NCBI GenBank assembly: GCA_947650365.1
Contig: OX393550.1
Span: forward strand, 121,894,374 to 121,958,373
Length of the DNA stretch: 64,000 bases
Direction: 5' to 3'
Source of the DNA: Chamaelirium japonicum
Taxonomy: Eukaryota > Streptophyta > Magnoliopsida > Liliales > Melanthiaceae
Part shown: piece by piece, positions 13,067 to 27,393 of the stretch
How the letters are laid out: every line of letters starts with the position of its first letter
Numbering within the stretch: the first letter of the stretch is position 1
Notes under the pieces: generated by a model
Database searches by the model: none
The model's input: only the letters and a program-made list of their open reading frames with translations
What the model was told of the DNA's origin: nothing
Position numbers and translations under genes: made by a program

Positions 13067-14188
13067 TTAGAATGGATTGTACGAATGAGATAGAATGGAT
13101 CGTACGAATGAATTAGAATGGATACATTCATGCGAATGAATTAGAATGGATCATACGAATGAATTAGAATGGATTCATTCATGCGAATGAATTACAATGG
13201 ATCGTACGAATGAGTAAGAATGGATCGTACGAATGAATTAGAATGGATTGAATTAGAATGAATCGTACGAATGAATTAGAATGGATCGTACGAATGAATT
13301 GGAATGGATACATTCGTGCGAATGAATTAGAATGGATCGTATGAATGAATTAGAGTGGATACATTCGTACAAATGAATTAGAATGGATCGTACGAATGAA
13401 TTAGAATGGATACATTCGTGCGAATGAATTAGAATGGATCATATGAATGAATTAGAATGGATCGTTTGAGTGAATGCGAATGGATCGTGCGAATGAATTA
13501 GAATGGATTGTACGAATGAATTAGAATGGATCGAATGAATTAGAATGGATGGTACGAATGAAATAGAATGGATCGTACGAATGAATTGGAATGGATACAT
13601 TCGTGCGAATGAATTAGAATGGATCGTATGAATGAATTAGAGTGGCTACATTCGTACAAATGAATTAGAATGGATCATACGAATGAATTAGAATGGATAC
13701 ATTCGTGCGAATGAATTAGAATGGATCATATGAATGAATTAGAATGGATCGTTTGAGTGAATGCGAATGGATCGTGCGAATGAATTAGAATGGATTGTAC
13801 GAATGAATTAGAATGGATCGTACGAATGAATTAGAATGGATACATTCGTGCGAATGAATTAGAATGGATCGTATGAATGAATTAGAATGAATCGTACGAA
13901 TGAATTAGAATGGATCGTACGAATGAATTAGAATGGATCGTACGAATGAATTAGAATGGATTGAATTAGAATGAATCGTACGAATGAATTAGAATGAATC
14001 ATACCGTACGAATGAATTAGAATGGATCGTACGAATGAATTAGAATGGACCGTACGAATGAATTAGAATGGATTGTGCGAATGAATTAGAATGGATCGTA
14101 TGAATGAATTAGAATGGATCGTATGAATGAATTAGAATGGATCGTGCGAATGAATTAGAATGGATCGTACGAATGAAATAGAATGGAT
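13067..14188 (+). repeat. Forward satellite block 13
   Basis: Holds two near-identical copies about 303 bases apart of a run GGAATGGATACATTC, GTATG, GAGTGG(A/C)TACATTCGTAC, CATATG, GTTTGAGTGAATGCG (13300-13470 and 13589-13775): a local tandem duplication. Ends at a J1a variant. Confidence 0.92.
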
Positions 14189-15871
14189 TCGCACGAATAT
14201 CTCCATTCTAATTCATTCGTACGATCCATTCTAATCATTCGTACAATCCATTCTAATTCATTCACACGATCCATTCGCATTCACTCAAACGATCCATTCT
14301 AATTCATTCATATGATCCATTCTAATTCATTCGCACGAATGTATCCATTCTAATTCATTCGTACGATCCATACTAATTCATTTGTATGAATGTATCCACT
14401 CTAATTCATTCATACGATCCATTCTAATTCATTCGCACGAATATATCCATTCCAATTCATTCGTACGATCCATTCTAATTCATTTGCACAATCTATTCTA
14501 ATTCATTCGTACGATCTATTCTAATTCATTAGCATGATCCATTCTAATTCATTCGTACGATCTATTCTATTTCATTCGTACAATCCATTCTTACTCAATC
14601 GTATGATCCATTCTAATCCATTCGCACAATCTATTCTAATTCATTCGTACGATCCATTCTATTTCATTCGTACGATCCATTCTAATTCATACGATCCATT
14701 CTATTTCATTCATACGATCCATTTTAATTCATTCGCACGATCCATTCTAATTCATTCATACGATCCATTCTAATTCATTCGTACGATCCATTCTAATTTC
14801 TTCGTATGATCTATTCTAATTCCTTCGTACGATCCATTCTAATTCCTTCGTATGATCCATTCAAATTCATTCGCACGAATCTATCCATTCTAATTCATTC
14901 GTACGATCCATTCTAATTCAATCGCACGATCCATTCTAATTCATTAATACGATCCAATCTAATTCATTCATACGATCTATTCTAATTAGTTCGCACGAAT
15001 ATATCCTTTCTAATTCATTCGTACGATCCAAATTCATTTATCCGTACGATCTATTCTATTTCATTCGTACGATCCATTCTTATCGTACGATCCATTCTAA
15101 TTCAATCCATTCTAATTCATTCATACGATCCATTCTAATTCATTCGTACGATCCATTTAATTCATTCATACGATTCATTCTAATTCAATCCATTCTAATT
15201 CATTCGTACGATCCATTCTATTTCATTCGTACGATCCATTCTTACTCATTCGTACGACCCATTCGTATCCATTCTAATTCATTCGTACGATCTATTCTAA
15301 TTCATTCGTACGATCCATTCTAATTCCTTCGTACGATCCATTCTAATTCATTCGTACGATCCATTCTAATTCATTCGCACGATCCATTCTAATTCATTCG
15401 TACGATCCATTCTATTTCATTCATACGATCCATTCTAATTCATTCATACGATCTATTCTAATTCTTTCGCACGAATGTATCCATTCTAATTCATTCGTAC
15501 GATCCATTCTAATTCATTCGCACGATCCATTCTAATTCATTCATACAATCCATTCTAATTCTTTTGCACGAATGTATCCATTCTAATTCATTCGTTCGAT
15601 CCATTCTAATTCATTCGTACGATCCATTCTAATTCATTCGCACGATCCATTCTAATTCATGCATACTATCCAATCTAATTCATTCATATGATCCATTCTA
15701 ATTCATTCGCACGAATGTATCCATTCTAATTCATTCGTACGATCCATTCTAATTCATTCGTACGATCCATTTAAATTCATTCATACGATCCGTTCTAATT
15801 CATTCGTACAATCCATTCTAATTCTTTCATACAATTCATTCTAATTCATTCATACGATCCATTCTAATTCA
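14189..15871 (-). repeat. Reverse satellite block 14
   Basis: Carries the inverted GTTTGAGTGAATGCG unit near 14276, the 41-bp CTTACTCAATCG marker at 14590-14630 and a 61-bp irregular module at 15025-15085. Rejoins forward at TTCATACGAATGAATT. Confidence 0.92.
15025..15085 (-). repeat. 61-bp irregular satellite module
   Basis: Reads GATCCAAATTCATTTATCCG at the left and ends ATTCTTATCG: two out-of-register shortened units around one normal GAAATAG unit. The same 61-bp arrangement occurs seven times in the window in both orientations, plus one shorter form. Confidence 0.88.
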
Positions 15872-16287
15872 TACGAATGAATTAGAATGGATTCATTCGT
15901 GCGAATGAATTAGAATGGATCGTACGAATGAGTAAGAATGGATCGTACGAATGAATTAGAATGGATTGAATTAGAATGAATCGTACGAATGAATTAGAAT
16001 GGATCGTACGAATGAATTAGAATGGTTCGAATTAGAATGGATCGTGCGAATGAATTAGAATATGGATCGTATGAATGAATTAGAATGGATCGTGCGAATG
16101 AATTAGAATGGATCGTACGAATGAATTAGAATGGATCGTACAAATGAATTAGAATGGATCATATGAATGAATTAGAATGGATCGTTTGAGTGAATGCGAA
16201 TGGATCGTGCGAATGAATTAGAATGGATTATACGAATGAATTAGAATGGATCGTACGAATGAATTAGAATGGATACATTCGTGCGAA
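15872..16287 (+). repeat. Forward satellite block 15
   Basis: Short forward block with the 15-bp truncated unit GGATTGAATTAGAAT and GTTTGAGTGAATGCG, ending at the first J1b switch (loop ACATTCGTGCGA). Confidence 0.92.
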
Positions 16288-16952
16288 TCCATTCTATTTC
16301 ATTCGTACGATCCACTCTAATTCATTCGCACGATCCATTCTAATTCATTCATACGATCCATTCTAATTCATTCGTACGATCCATTCTAATTCATTCGCAC
16401 GATCCATTCTAATTCATTTGTACGATCCATTCTAATTCATTTGCACGATCCATTCTAATTCATTCGTACGATCCATTCTAATTCATTCGCACGATCCATT
16501 CTAATTCATTCATACGATCCATTCTATTTCATTCGTACGATCCATTCTAATTCATTCGTACGATCCATTCTAATTCATTCGTACGATTCATTCTAATTCA
16601 ATCCATTCTAATTCATTCGTACGATCCATTCTTACTCATTCGTACGATCCATTCAAATTCATTCGCACGAATGAATCCATTCTAATTCATTCGTATGATC
16701 CATTCTAATTCATTCGCATGAATGTATCCATTCTAATTCATTCGTACGATCCATTCTAATTCATTCATATGATCCATTCTAATTCATTCATATGATCCAT
16801 TCTAATTCATTCGCATGAATGTATCCATTCTAATTCATTCATACGATCCATTCTAATTCATTCGCACAATCTATTCTAATTCATTCATACGATCCATTCT
16901 AATTTATTCGCACGATCCATTCTAATTCATTCATACGATCCATTCTAATTCG
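16288..16952 (-). repeat. Reverse satellite block 16
   Basis: Starts with CCATTCTATTTCATTCG as after every J1b. Ends at K3, CTAATTCGTAGAATGGATCG, like blocks 38 and 44. Confidence 0.92.
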
Positions 16953-17682
16953 TAGAATGGATCGTACGAATGAATTAGAATAGATACATTCGTGCGAATG
17001 AATTAGAATGGATTGTACGAATAAATTAGAATGGATCGTACGAATGAATTAGAATATGGATCGTACGAAGGAATTAGAATGGATCGTACGAATAAATTAG
17101 AATGGATACATTCGTGCGAAAGAATTAGAATAGATCGTATGAATGAATTAGAATGGATCGTACGAAAGAATTAGAATAGATCATACGAAGAAATTAGAAT
17201 GGATCGTACGAATGAATTAGAATGGATCGTATGAATGAATTAGAATGGATCGTGCGAATGAATTAAAATGGATCGTACGAAGGAATTAGAATGGATCATG
17301 CGAATGAATTAGAATAGATCATACGAATCAATTAGAATGGATCGTACGAATGAATTAGAATGGATACATTCGTGCAAAAGAATTAGAATGGATTGTATGA
17401 ATGAATTAGAATGGATCGTTTGAGTGAATGCGAATGGATCGTGCGAATGAATTAGAATGGATTGTACGAATGAATTAGAATAGATTGTGCGAATGAATTA
17501 GAATGGATCGTACGAATGAAATAGAATGGATCGTACGGATGAATTAGAATGGATTGTGCGAATGGATTAGAATGGATCATACGATTGAGTAAGAATGGAT
17601 TGTACGAATGAAATAGAATGGATTGTACGAATGAATTAGAATGGATCGTACGAATTTCATTAGAATGGATACATTCATGCGA
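16953..17682 (+). repeat. Forward satellite block 17
   Basis: Includes the K3-flanking unit GAATATGGATCGTACGAAGG and the 41-bp GATTGAGTAAG marker at 17553-17593. A broken unit GAATTTCATTAG near 17655 lies just before a J1b variant (loop ACATTCATGCGA). Confidence 0.92.
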
Positions 17683-18586
17683 ATCCATTCTATTTCATTC
17701 GTACGATCCATTCTAATTCATTCATACGATCCATTCTAATTCATTCGTACGATCCATTCTTATGATCCATTCTAATTCATTCGTACGATCCATTCTAATT
17801 CATTCATACGATCCATTCTAATTCATTCGCACGAATGTATCCATTCAAATTCATTCGTACGATCCATTCTAATTCATTCGCACGATCCATTCTAATTCAT
17901 TCGTACGATCCATTCTAATTCATTTATACGATCCAATCTAATTCATTCATACAATCCATTCTAATTCATTTGACCGAATTTATCCATTCTAATTTATTCG
18001 TACGATCCATTCTAATTCATTCGCACAATCTATTCTAATTCATTCGCACAATCTATTCTAATTCATTCGTACGATCCATTCGAATTCATTCGTACGATCC
18101 ATTCTAATTCATTCGTACGATTCATTCTAATTCAATCCATTCTAATTCATTCGTACGATCCATTCTTACTCATTCGTACGATCCATTCTAATTCATTCGC
18201 ACGATCCATTCTAATTCATTAATACGATCCATTCTAATTCATTCGCACGATCCATTCTAATTCATTCACACAATCCATTCTATTTCATTCGTACGATCCA
18301 TTCTAATTCATTCGCACGATCCTTTCTAATTCATTCATACGATCCATTCTAATTCATTCATACGATCCATTCTAATTCATTCGCACAATCCATTCTAATT
18401 CATTCGCACGATCCATTCTAATTTATTCGCATGATCCATTCTAATTCATTCGTACGATCGATTCTAATTCATTCATACGATCCATTCTAATTCATTCGCA
18501 CGAATGTATCCATTCTAATTCATTCGTACGATCCATTCTAATTCATTCGCACAATCTATTCTAATTCATCCATACGATCCATTCTA
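17683..18586 (-). repeat. Reverse satellite block 18
   Basis: Contains the unit ATTTGACCGAATTTATCC near 17968, related to units at 20040 and 38211, so this is a third, partial relative of that duplication. Rejoins forward at ATTCTAATGGATCGTACG. Confidence 0.92.
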
Positions 18587-19239
18587 ATGGATCGTACGTA
18601 AGAATTAGAATGGATTGTATGAATGAATTAGAATGGATCGTGCGAATGAATTAGAATGGATCGTACGAATGAATTAGAATGGATACATTCGTGCGAAAGA
18701 ATTAGAATAGATCGTATGAATGAATTAGAATGGATCGTATGAATGAAATTAGAAAGGATAAATTAGAATGGATCGTATGAATGAATTAGAATGGATCGTA
18801 TGAATGAATTAGAATGGATCGTATGAATGAAATTAGAAAGGATAAATTAGAATGGATCGTATGAATGAATTAGAATGGATCGTATGAATGAATTAGAATG
18901 GATCGTACGAATGAATTATAATGGATACATTCGTGCGAAAGAATTAGAATAGATCGTATGAATGAATTAGAATGGATCGTACGAAGGAATTAGAAAGGAT
19001 AAATTCATGCAACTGAATTAGAATGGATTGTATGAATGAATTAGATTGGATCGTATAAATGAATTAGAATGGATCGTACGAATGAATTAGAATGGATCGT
19101 GCGAATGAATTAGAATGGATCGTACGAATGAATTTGAATGGATACATTCGTGCGAATGAATTAGAATGGATCGTATGAATGAATTAGATTGTACGAAGGA
19201 ATTAGAATGGATCATACGAATGAAATAAAATGGATCATA
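18587..19239 (+). repeat. Forward satellite block 19
   Basis: Holds a perfect-looking 84-bp tandem duplication around 18746-18914. Ends at a J4 switch in the inverted sense (TAAAATGGATCATAATCTAA). Confidence 0.91.
18746..18914 (+). repeat. 84-bp local tandem duplication
   Basis: The unusual run GAAATTAGAAAGGATAAATTAG starts near 18745 and again 84 bases later; 84 is three 23-bp units plus one 15-bp unit. A weaker third relative (GGATAAATTCATGCAACTG) follows near 18997. Confidence 0.85.
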
Positions 19240-19550
19240 ATCTAATTCATTCATACGATCCATTCTAATTCATTCGCACAATCTATTCTAATTCATTCGT
19301 ACGATCCATTCTAATTCATTCGCACGATCTATTCTAATTCATTCGTACGATCCATTCTAATTCATTCGCAGGAATGTATCCATTCTAATTCATTCATACA
19401 ATTTATTCTAATTCATTCGTACGATCCATTCTAATTCATTCGTACAATCTATTCTAATTCATTCGCACGATCCATTCTAATTCGAACCACTCTAATTCAT
19501 TCGTATGATCCATTCTAATTCATTCGCACGAATGTATCCATTCTAATTCA
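19240..19550 (-). repeat. Reverse satellite block 20
   Basis: Thirteen or so reverse monomers, ending TTCATTAGAATGG. Contains a shortened unit CTAATTCGAACCACTC near 19480. Confidence 0.91.
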
Positions 19551-19816
19551 TTAGAATGGATCATACGAATGAGTAAGAATGGATCGTACGAATGAAATAG
19601 AATGGATTGTACGAATGAATTAGAATGGATCGTACGAATGAATTAGAATAGATTATATGAATGAATTAGAATGGATACATTCATGCGAATGAATTAGAAT
19701 AGATCGTACGAATGAATTAGAATAGATCGTGCGAATGAATTAGAATGGATCGTACGAATGAATTAGAATAGATTGTGCGAATGAATTAGAATGGATCGTA
19801 TGAATGAATTAGATTA
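19551..19816 (+). repeat. Forward satellite block 21
   Basis: The same variant series as block 35 at a constant offset of 18,171 bases; ends at J4 (GATTATGACCCATTTTATTT). Confidence 0.92.
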
Positions 19817-20065
19817 TGACCCATTTTATTTCATTCGTATGATCCATTCTAATTCCTTCGTACAATCTAATTTATTCATACGATCCATTCTAGTTCATTC
19901 GCACGAATGTATCCATTCAAATTCATTCTTACGATCCATTCTAATTCATTCGCACGATCCATTCTAATTCATTTGTACGATCCATTCTAATTCATTTATA
20001 CGATCCAATCTAATTCATTCATACAATCCATTCTAATTCATTTGCACGAATTTATCCATTCTAAT
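19555..20065. repeat. Segmental duplication D, left copy
   Basis: Spans a J4 switch; matches 37726-38236 at a constant 18,171-base offset. Confidence 0.9.
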
Positions 20066-21165
20066 TCATTCGCACAATCTATTCTAATTCATTCGCACAA
20101 TCTATTCTAATTCGTTCGTACGATCCATTCTAATTCATTCGTACGATCCATTCGAATTCATTCGTACGATCCATTCTAATTCATTCGTACGATTCATTCT
20201 AATTCAATCCATTCTAATTCATTCGTACGATCCATTCTTACTCATTCGTACGATCCATTCTAATTCATTCGCACGAATGAATCCATTCTAATTCATTCGT
20301 ATGATCCATTCTAATTCATTCGCATGAATGTATCCATTCTAATTCATTCGTACGATTCATTCCATCTCATTCATACAATCCATTCTATTTCATTCGTACG
20401 ATCCATTCAAATTCATTCGCACGATCCATTCTAATTCATTCGCATGATCCATTCTAATTCATTCGTACGATCGATTCTAATTCATTCATAAGATCCATTC
20501 TAATTCATTCGCACGAATGTATCCATTCTAATTCATTCGTACGATCCATTCTAATTCATTCGCACAATCTATTCTAATTCATTCATACGATCCATTCCAA
20601 TTTATTCGCACGATCCTTTCTAATTCCTTCGTATGATCCATTCTAATTCATTCGTACGGTATGATTCATTCTAATTTATTCGTACGATTCATTCTAATTC
20701 AATCCATTCTAATTCATTCGTACGATCCATTCTAATTCATTTGTACGATCCAATCTAATTCATTCGTACGATTCATTCTAATTCAATCCATTCTAATTCA
20801 TTCGTACGATCCATTCTTACTCATTCGTACGATCCATTCTAATTCATTCGCACGAATGAATCCATTCTAATTCATTCGTATGATCCATTCTAATTCATTC
20901 GCATGAATTATCCATTCTAATTCATTCGTACGATCCATTCTATCTCATTCGGACAATCCATTCTATTTCATTCGTACGATCCATTCTAATTCATTCGCAC
21001 GATCCATTCTAATTCATTCGCATGATCCATTCTAATTCATTCGTACGATCGATTCTAATTCATTCATACGATCCATTCTAATTCATTCGCACGAATGTAT
21101 CCATTCTAATTCATTCGTACGATCCATTCTAATTCATTCGCACAATCTATTCTAATTCATTCATA
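19817..21165 (-). repeat. Reverse satellite block 22
   Basis: Two successive copies of the reverse higher-order unit marked by TCTCATTCRTACAATCC and GATCGATTC (20347-20480 and 20939-21060). Includes the inverted CATACCG 28-mer near 20657. Ends in a unique join within TTCATATTGTGCG. Confidence 0.92.
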
Positions 21166-21813
21166 TTGTGCGAATGGATTAGAATGGATTATACGATTGA
21201 GTAAGAATGGATTGTACGAATGAATTAGAATGCATCGTACTAATGAATTAGAATAGATTGTGCGAATGAATTAGAATGGATCGTACGAATGAATTAGAAA
21301 GGATATATTCGTGCGAATGAATTAGAATAGATCATATGAATGAATTAGATTAGATCGTATGAATGAATTAGAATGGATTATATGAATGAATTAGAATGGA
21401 TCGTGCGAATGAATTAGAATGGATCGTGCGAATGAATTAGAATGGATCGTGCGAATGAATTAGAATGGATCGTATGAATGAATTAGAATGGATCGTATGA
21501 ATGAATTAGATTGGATCCTACGAATGAATTAGAATGGTTCGTACAAATGAATTAGAATGGATTGAATTAGAATGAATCGTACGAATGAATTAGAATGAAT
21601 CATATCGTACGAATGAATTAGAATGGATCATACGAAGGAATTAGAATGGATCGTACGAATGAATTAGAATGGATCGTCCGAATGAATTTGAATGGATCGT
21701 GCGAATGAATTAGAATGGATCGTACGAATGAATTAGAATGGATCGTACGAATGAATTAGAATGGATCGTGCGAATGAATTAGAATGGATCGTACGAATGA
21801 AATAGAATGGATT
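21166..21813 (+). repeat. Forward satellite block 23
   Basis: Opens with the 41-bp GATTGAGTAAG marker (21165-21205), carries GAATCATATCG near 21600, and ends at J1a. Confidence 0.92.
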
Positions 21814-22174
21814 CGCACGAATGTATCCATTCTAATTCATTCGTACGATCTATTCTAATTCATTCGTACAATCCATTCTAATTCATTCGCACGATCCATT
21901 CTTACTCATTCGTACGATCCATTCTAATTCATTCGCACGATCCATTCTAATTCATTAATACGATCCATTCTAATTCATTCGCACGATCCATTCTAATTCA
22001 TTCGCACAATCTATTCTAATTCATTCGAACGATCCATTCTAAGTCATTCGTACGATCCATTCTAATTCATTCGTACGATCCATTCTAATTTATTCGCACG
22101 ATCCATTCTAATTCATTAATATGATCCAATCTAATTCATTCATACGATCCATTCTAATTCATTCGTACGATCCA
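21814..22174 (-). repeat. Reverse satellite block 24
   Basis: Variant order matches 51015-51440 (CTAAGTCATTCG, TTAATATGATCCAATC), minus an internal segment. Returns to forward at ACGATCCATTAGAATGG, a unique join. Confidence 0.92.
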
Positions 22175-22933
22175 TTAGAATGGATCGTATGAATGAATTA
22201 GAATAGATTGTGCGAATGACTTAGAATGGATCGTACGAATGAATTAGAATGGATACATTCGTGCGAATGAATTACAATGGATCGTATGAATGAATCAGAA
22301 TCGATCGTACGAATGAATTAGAATGGATCATGCGAATAAATTAGAATGGATCGTGCGAATGAATTAGAATGGATCGTACGAATGAAATAGAATGGATTGT
22401 ATGAATGAATTAGAATGGATACTTTCATGCTAATGAATTAGAATGGATCATACGAACGAATTAGAATGGATTCATTCATGAGAATGAATTAGAATGGATC
22501 GTACGAATGAGTAAGAATGGATCGTACGAATGAATTAGAATGGATTGAATTAGAATGAATCGTACGAATGAATTAGAATGGATCGTACGAAGGAATTAGA
22601 ATGGATCGTACGAAGGAATTAGAATAGATAGTACGAATGAATTAGAATGGGTACCTTCGTGCAAATGAATTAGAATGGATCGTACGAATGAGTAAGAATG
22701 GATCGTACGAATGAAATAGAATGGATCGTATGAATGAATTAGAATGGATCGTGCGAATGAATTAGAATGGATCGTACGAATGAATTAGAATATATTGTGC
22801 GAATGAATTAGAATGGATCGTACGAATGAATTAGAATGGATCGTACGAATGAATTAGAATGGATCGTATGAATGAATTAGAATGGATCGTGCGAATGAAT
22901 TAGAATGGATCGTACGAATGAAATAGAATGGAT
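22175..22933 (+). repeat. Forward satellite block 25
   Basis: Includes GAATCGATCG near 22310 and a CCTTCGTGCAAATG unit near 22652, ending at J1a in the same context as 14189, 41675, 52263 and 62172. Confidence 0.92.
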
Positions 22934-25106
22934 TCGCACGAATGTATCCATTCTAATTCATTCGTACGATCCATTCTAATTCATTCGTACAATCCATTCT
23001 AATTCGTTCGCACGATCCATTCGCATTCACTCAAACGATCCATTCTAATTCATTCATATGATCCATTCTAATTCATTCGCACGAATGTATCCATTCTAAT
23101 TCATTCGTACGATCCATTCTAATTCATTTGTACGAATGTATCCAATCTAATTCATTCATACGATCTATTCTAATTCATTCGCACGAATATATCCTTTCTA
23201 ATTCATTCGTACGATCCAAATTCATTTATCCGTACGATCTATTCTATTTCATTCGTACGATCCATTCTTATCGTACGATCCATTCTAATTCAATCCATTC
23301 TAATTCATTCGTACGATCCATTCTAATTCTTTCGTACGAACCATTCTAATTCATTCGTAGGATTCATTCTAATTCAATCCATTCTAATTCATTCGTACGA
23401 TCCATTCTATTTCATTCGTACGATCCATTCTTACTCATTCGTACGATCCATTCGTATCCATTCTAATTCATTCATACGATCTATTCTAATTCATTCGTAC
23501 GATCCATTCTAATTCCTTCGTACGATCCATGCTAATTCATTCGTACGATCCATTCTAATTCATTCGCACGATCCATTCTAATTCATTCGTACGATCCATT
23601 CTATTTCATTCATAGGATCCATTCTAATTCATTCATACGATCTATTCTAATTCTTTCGTACGTTTCATTCTAATTCTAATTCATTCGTACGATCCATTCT
23701 AATTCCTTCGTACGATCCATTCTTACTCATTCGTACAATCCATTCTAATTCATTCGCACGAATGAATCCATTCTAATTCATTCGTATGATCCATTCTAAT
23801 TCATTCGCATGAATGTATCCATTCTAATTCATTCGTACGATCCATTCTATCTCATTCGTACAATCCATTCTATTTCATTCGTACGATCCATTCTAATTCA
23901 TTCGCACGATCCATTCTAATTCATTCGCATGATCCATTCTAATTTATTCGTACGATCGATTCTAATTCAGTCATACGATCCATTCTAATTCATTCGCACG
24001 AATGTATCCATTCTAATTCATTCGTACGATCCATTCTAATTCATTCGTACGATCCATTCTTACTCATTCGTACGATCCATTCTAATTCATTCATACGATC
24101 CAATCTAATTCATTCATACGATCCATTCTAATTCATTCGCACAATCTATTCTAATTCATTCATACGATCCATTCTAATTTATTCGTACGATCCATTCTAA
24201 TTCATTCATACGATCCATTCTAATTCATTCATATGATCCATGCTAATTCATTCGCACGATCCATTCTTACTCATTCGTACGATCTATTCTAATTCATTCA
24301 TACTATCCATTCTAATTCATTCATACGATCCATTCTATTTGATTCGTACGATCCATTCTTACTCATTCGTACGATCCATTCTAATTCATTTGCACGAAGG
24401 TATCCATTCTAATTCCTTCGTACGATCCGTTCTAATTCCTTCGTATGATCCATTCTAATTCATTCGTACGATCCATTCTAATTCATTCGCACGATCCATT
24501 CTAATTCATTCGCACGATCCATTCTAATTCATCAGCACGATCCATTCTAATTCATTCGTACGATCCATTCTAATTCATTTATACGATCCAATCTAATTAA
24601 TTCATACGATCCATTCTAATTCTTTCGCACGAATGTATCCATTCTAATTCATTCTAATTCAATCCATTCTAATTCATTCGTACGATCCATTCTAATTCAT
24701 TCGTACAATCCATTCTAATTCATTCGCACAATCCATTCGCATTCACTCAAACGATCCATTCTAATTCATTCATATGATCCATTCTAATTCATTCGCACGA
24801 ATGTATCCATTCTAATTCAGTCGTATGATCTATTCTAATTCATTTGTACGAATGTATCCACTCTAATTCATTCATACGATCCATTCTAATTCATTCGCAC
24901 GAATGTATCCATTCCAATTCATTCGTACGATCAATTCTAATTCATTCGCACAAATGTATCCATTCCAATTCATTCGTACGATCCATTCTAATTCATTCGC
25001 ACGATCCATTCTAATTCATTCGTACGATCCAATCTAATTCATTCGTACGATCCATTCTAATTCATTCGTACGATCCATTCTATTTCATTCATACGATCCA
25101 TTCTAA
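22934..25106 (-). repeat. Reverse satellite block 26
   Basis: A 2.2-kb reverse block with the inverted GTTTGAGTGAATGCG unit near 23026 and 24728, a 61-bp irregular module at 23213-23273 and the TCTCATTCG/GATCGATTC series at 23847-23960. Ends at K4. Confidence 0.92.
23213..23273 (-). repeat. 61-bp irregular satellite module
   Basis: Same length and end motifs as 15025-15085; the shared flank (CGAATATATCCTTTC before, CTAATTCAATCC after) shows a duplicated neighbourhood. Confidence 0.88.
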
Positions 25107-26419
25107 TGAATTAGAATGGATTGAATTAGAATGAATCGTACGAATGAATTAGAAAGGATACATTCGTGCGAATGAATTAGAATGGATCATATGAGTGTGA
25201 ATGAATTAGAATGGATCGTGCGAATGAATTAGAATGGATCGTATTAATGAATTAGAATGGATCGTGCGAATGAATTAGAATGGATCGTACGAATGAGTAA
25301 GAATGGATCGTGCGAATGAATTAGAATGGATCATATGAATGAATTAGAATGGATCGTATGAATGAATTAGAATGGATCGTGCGAATAAATTAGAATGGAT
25401 CGTTTGAATGAATTAGAATAGATTGTGCGAATGAATTAGAATGGATCGTACGAATGAATTAGAATAGATACATTCGTGCGAATGAATTAGAATGGATCGC
25501 ATGAATGAATTAGAATCGATCGTACGAATGAATTAGAATGGATCATGCGAATGAATTAGAATGGATCGTGCGAATGAATTAGAATGGATCGTACGAATGA
25601 AATAGAATGGATTGTACGAATGAGATAGAATGGATCATACGATTGAATTAGAATGGATACATTCATGCGAATGAATTAGAATGGATCATACGAATGAATA
25701 AGAATGGATTCATTCGTGCGAATGAATTAGGATGGATCGTACGAATGAGTAAGAATGGATCGTACGAATGAATTAGAATGTATTGAATTAGAATGAATCG
25801 TACGAATGAATTAGAATAGATCGTACGAATGAATTAGAATGGATCGTACGAATGAATTAGAATGGATTGAATTAGAATGAATCGTACGAATGAATTAGAA
25901 TGGATCGTACGAATGAGTAAGAATGGATCGTACGAATGAAATAGAATGGATCGTATGAATGAATTAGAATGGATCGTGCGAATGAATTAGAATGGATACA
26001 TTCGTGCGAATGAATTAGAATGGATCGTATGAATGAATTAGATTGGATCGTATGAATGAATTAGAATGGATCGTGCGAATGAATTAGAATGGATCGTACG
26101 AATGAATTTGAATGGATCGTTTGAATGAATTAGAATGGATCGTACTTATGAATTAGAATGGGTCATACGAATGAAATAGAATGGATCGTACGAAGGAATT
26201 AGAAAGGATCGTACAAACGAATTAGAATGGATCGTATGAATGAAATAGAATAGATCGTACGAATGAATTAGAATGGGTCGTATGAATGAATTAGATTGGA
26301 TCGTATGAATGAATTAGAATGGATTGTACGAATTAAATAGAATAGATCGTACGAATGAATTAGAATGGATCGTGCGAATGAATTAGAATGGGTCGTACGA
26401 ATGAATTAGAATGGATACA
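25107..26419 (+). repeat. Forward satellite block 27
   Basis: After K4 it carries the 15-bp unit, then the 29-mer near 25190, GAATCGATCG near 25512 and GAGATAG near 25622: the same order as in blocks 9 and 49. Ends at J5. Confidence 0.92.
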
Positions 26420-26605
26420 CAATCCAGATCCATTCTAATTCATTCGCACAATCTATTCTAATTCATTCGTAGGATCCATTCTAATTCATTACTACGATCC
26501 ATTCTAATTCATTCATACGATCCATTCTAATTCATTCGTACGATCCATTCTAATTCATTCGCACGATCCATTCTAATTCATTCATACGATCCATTCTAAT
26601 TCATT
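26370..26605. repeat. Segmental duplication E, left copy
   Basis: Spans the J5 switch with the rare CATTACTACGATCC and CGTAGGATCC units; partner at 59612-59847, offset 33,242. Confidence 0.9.
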
Positions 26606-27393
26606 GTATATATCCATTCTAATTCATTCATACGATCCATTCTAATTCTACGATCCATTCTTACTCATTCGTATTATCCATTTTAATTCATTCACACGAA
26701 TGTATCAACTCTAATTCATTCGTATGATCCATTCTAATTCATTCGCACGAATGTATCCATTCTAATTCATTCGTACGATCCATTCTAATTAATTCATATG
26801 ATCCATTCTAATTCATTCGTACGATCAATTCTAATTCCTTCGTATGATCCATTCTAATTCATTCGCACGAATGTATCCATTCTAATTTATTCGTACGATC
26901 CATAATAATTCATTCGTACGATCCATTATAATTCCTTCATATGATCCATTCTAATTCATTCGCACGAATGTATCTATTCTAATTCATTCGTACGATCCAT
27001 TCTAATTCATTCGTACGATCCATTCTAAATCCTTCGTATGATCCATTCTAACTCATTCGTACGATCAATTCTAATTCATACGATCCATTCTAATTATTTC
27101 GCATAATCTATTCTAATTCATTCGTACGATCCATTCTAAATCATTCGCACGAATGTATCCATTCTAATTCATTCGTACGATCCATTCTAATTTATTCATA
27201 CGATCCATTCTAATTCATTCGCATGAATGTATCCATTCTAATTCATTCGTATGATCCATTCTAATTCATTCGCACAATCTATTCTAATTCATTCATACGA
27301 TCCATCCTAATTTATTCGCACGAATGTATCCATTCTAATTCATTCGTACAATCCATTCTATTTCATTCGTACGATCCATTCTTACTCATTCGT
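26420..27393 (-). repeat. Reverse satellite block 28
   Basis: The first part duplicates 59666-59847 directly. It contains an irregular ATTGTATATATCC unit near 26604 and several CGCACGAATGTATC 28-mers. Rejoins forward at CGTACAAAGGAATTAG. Confidence 0.92.
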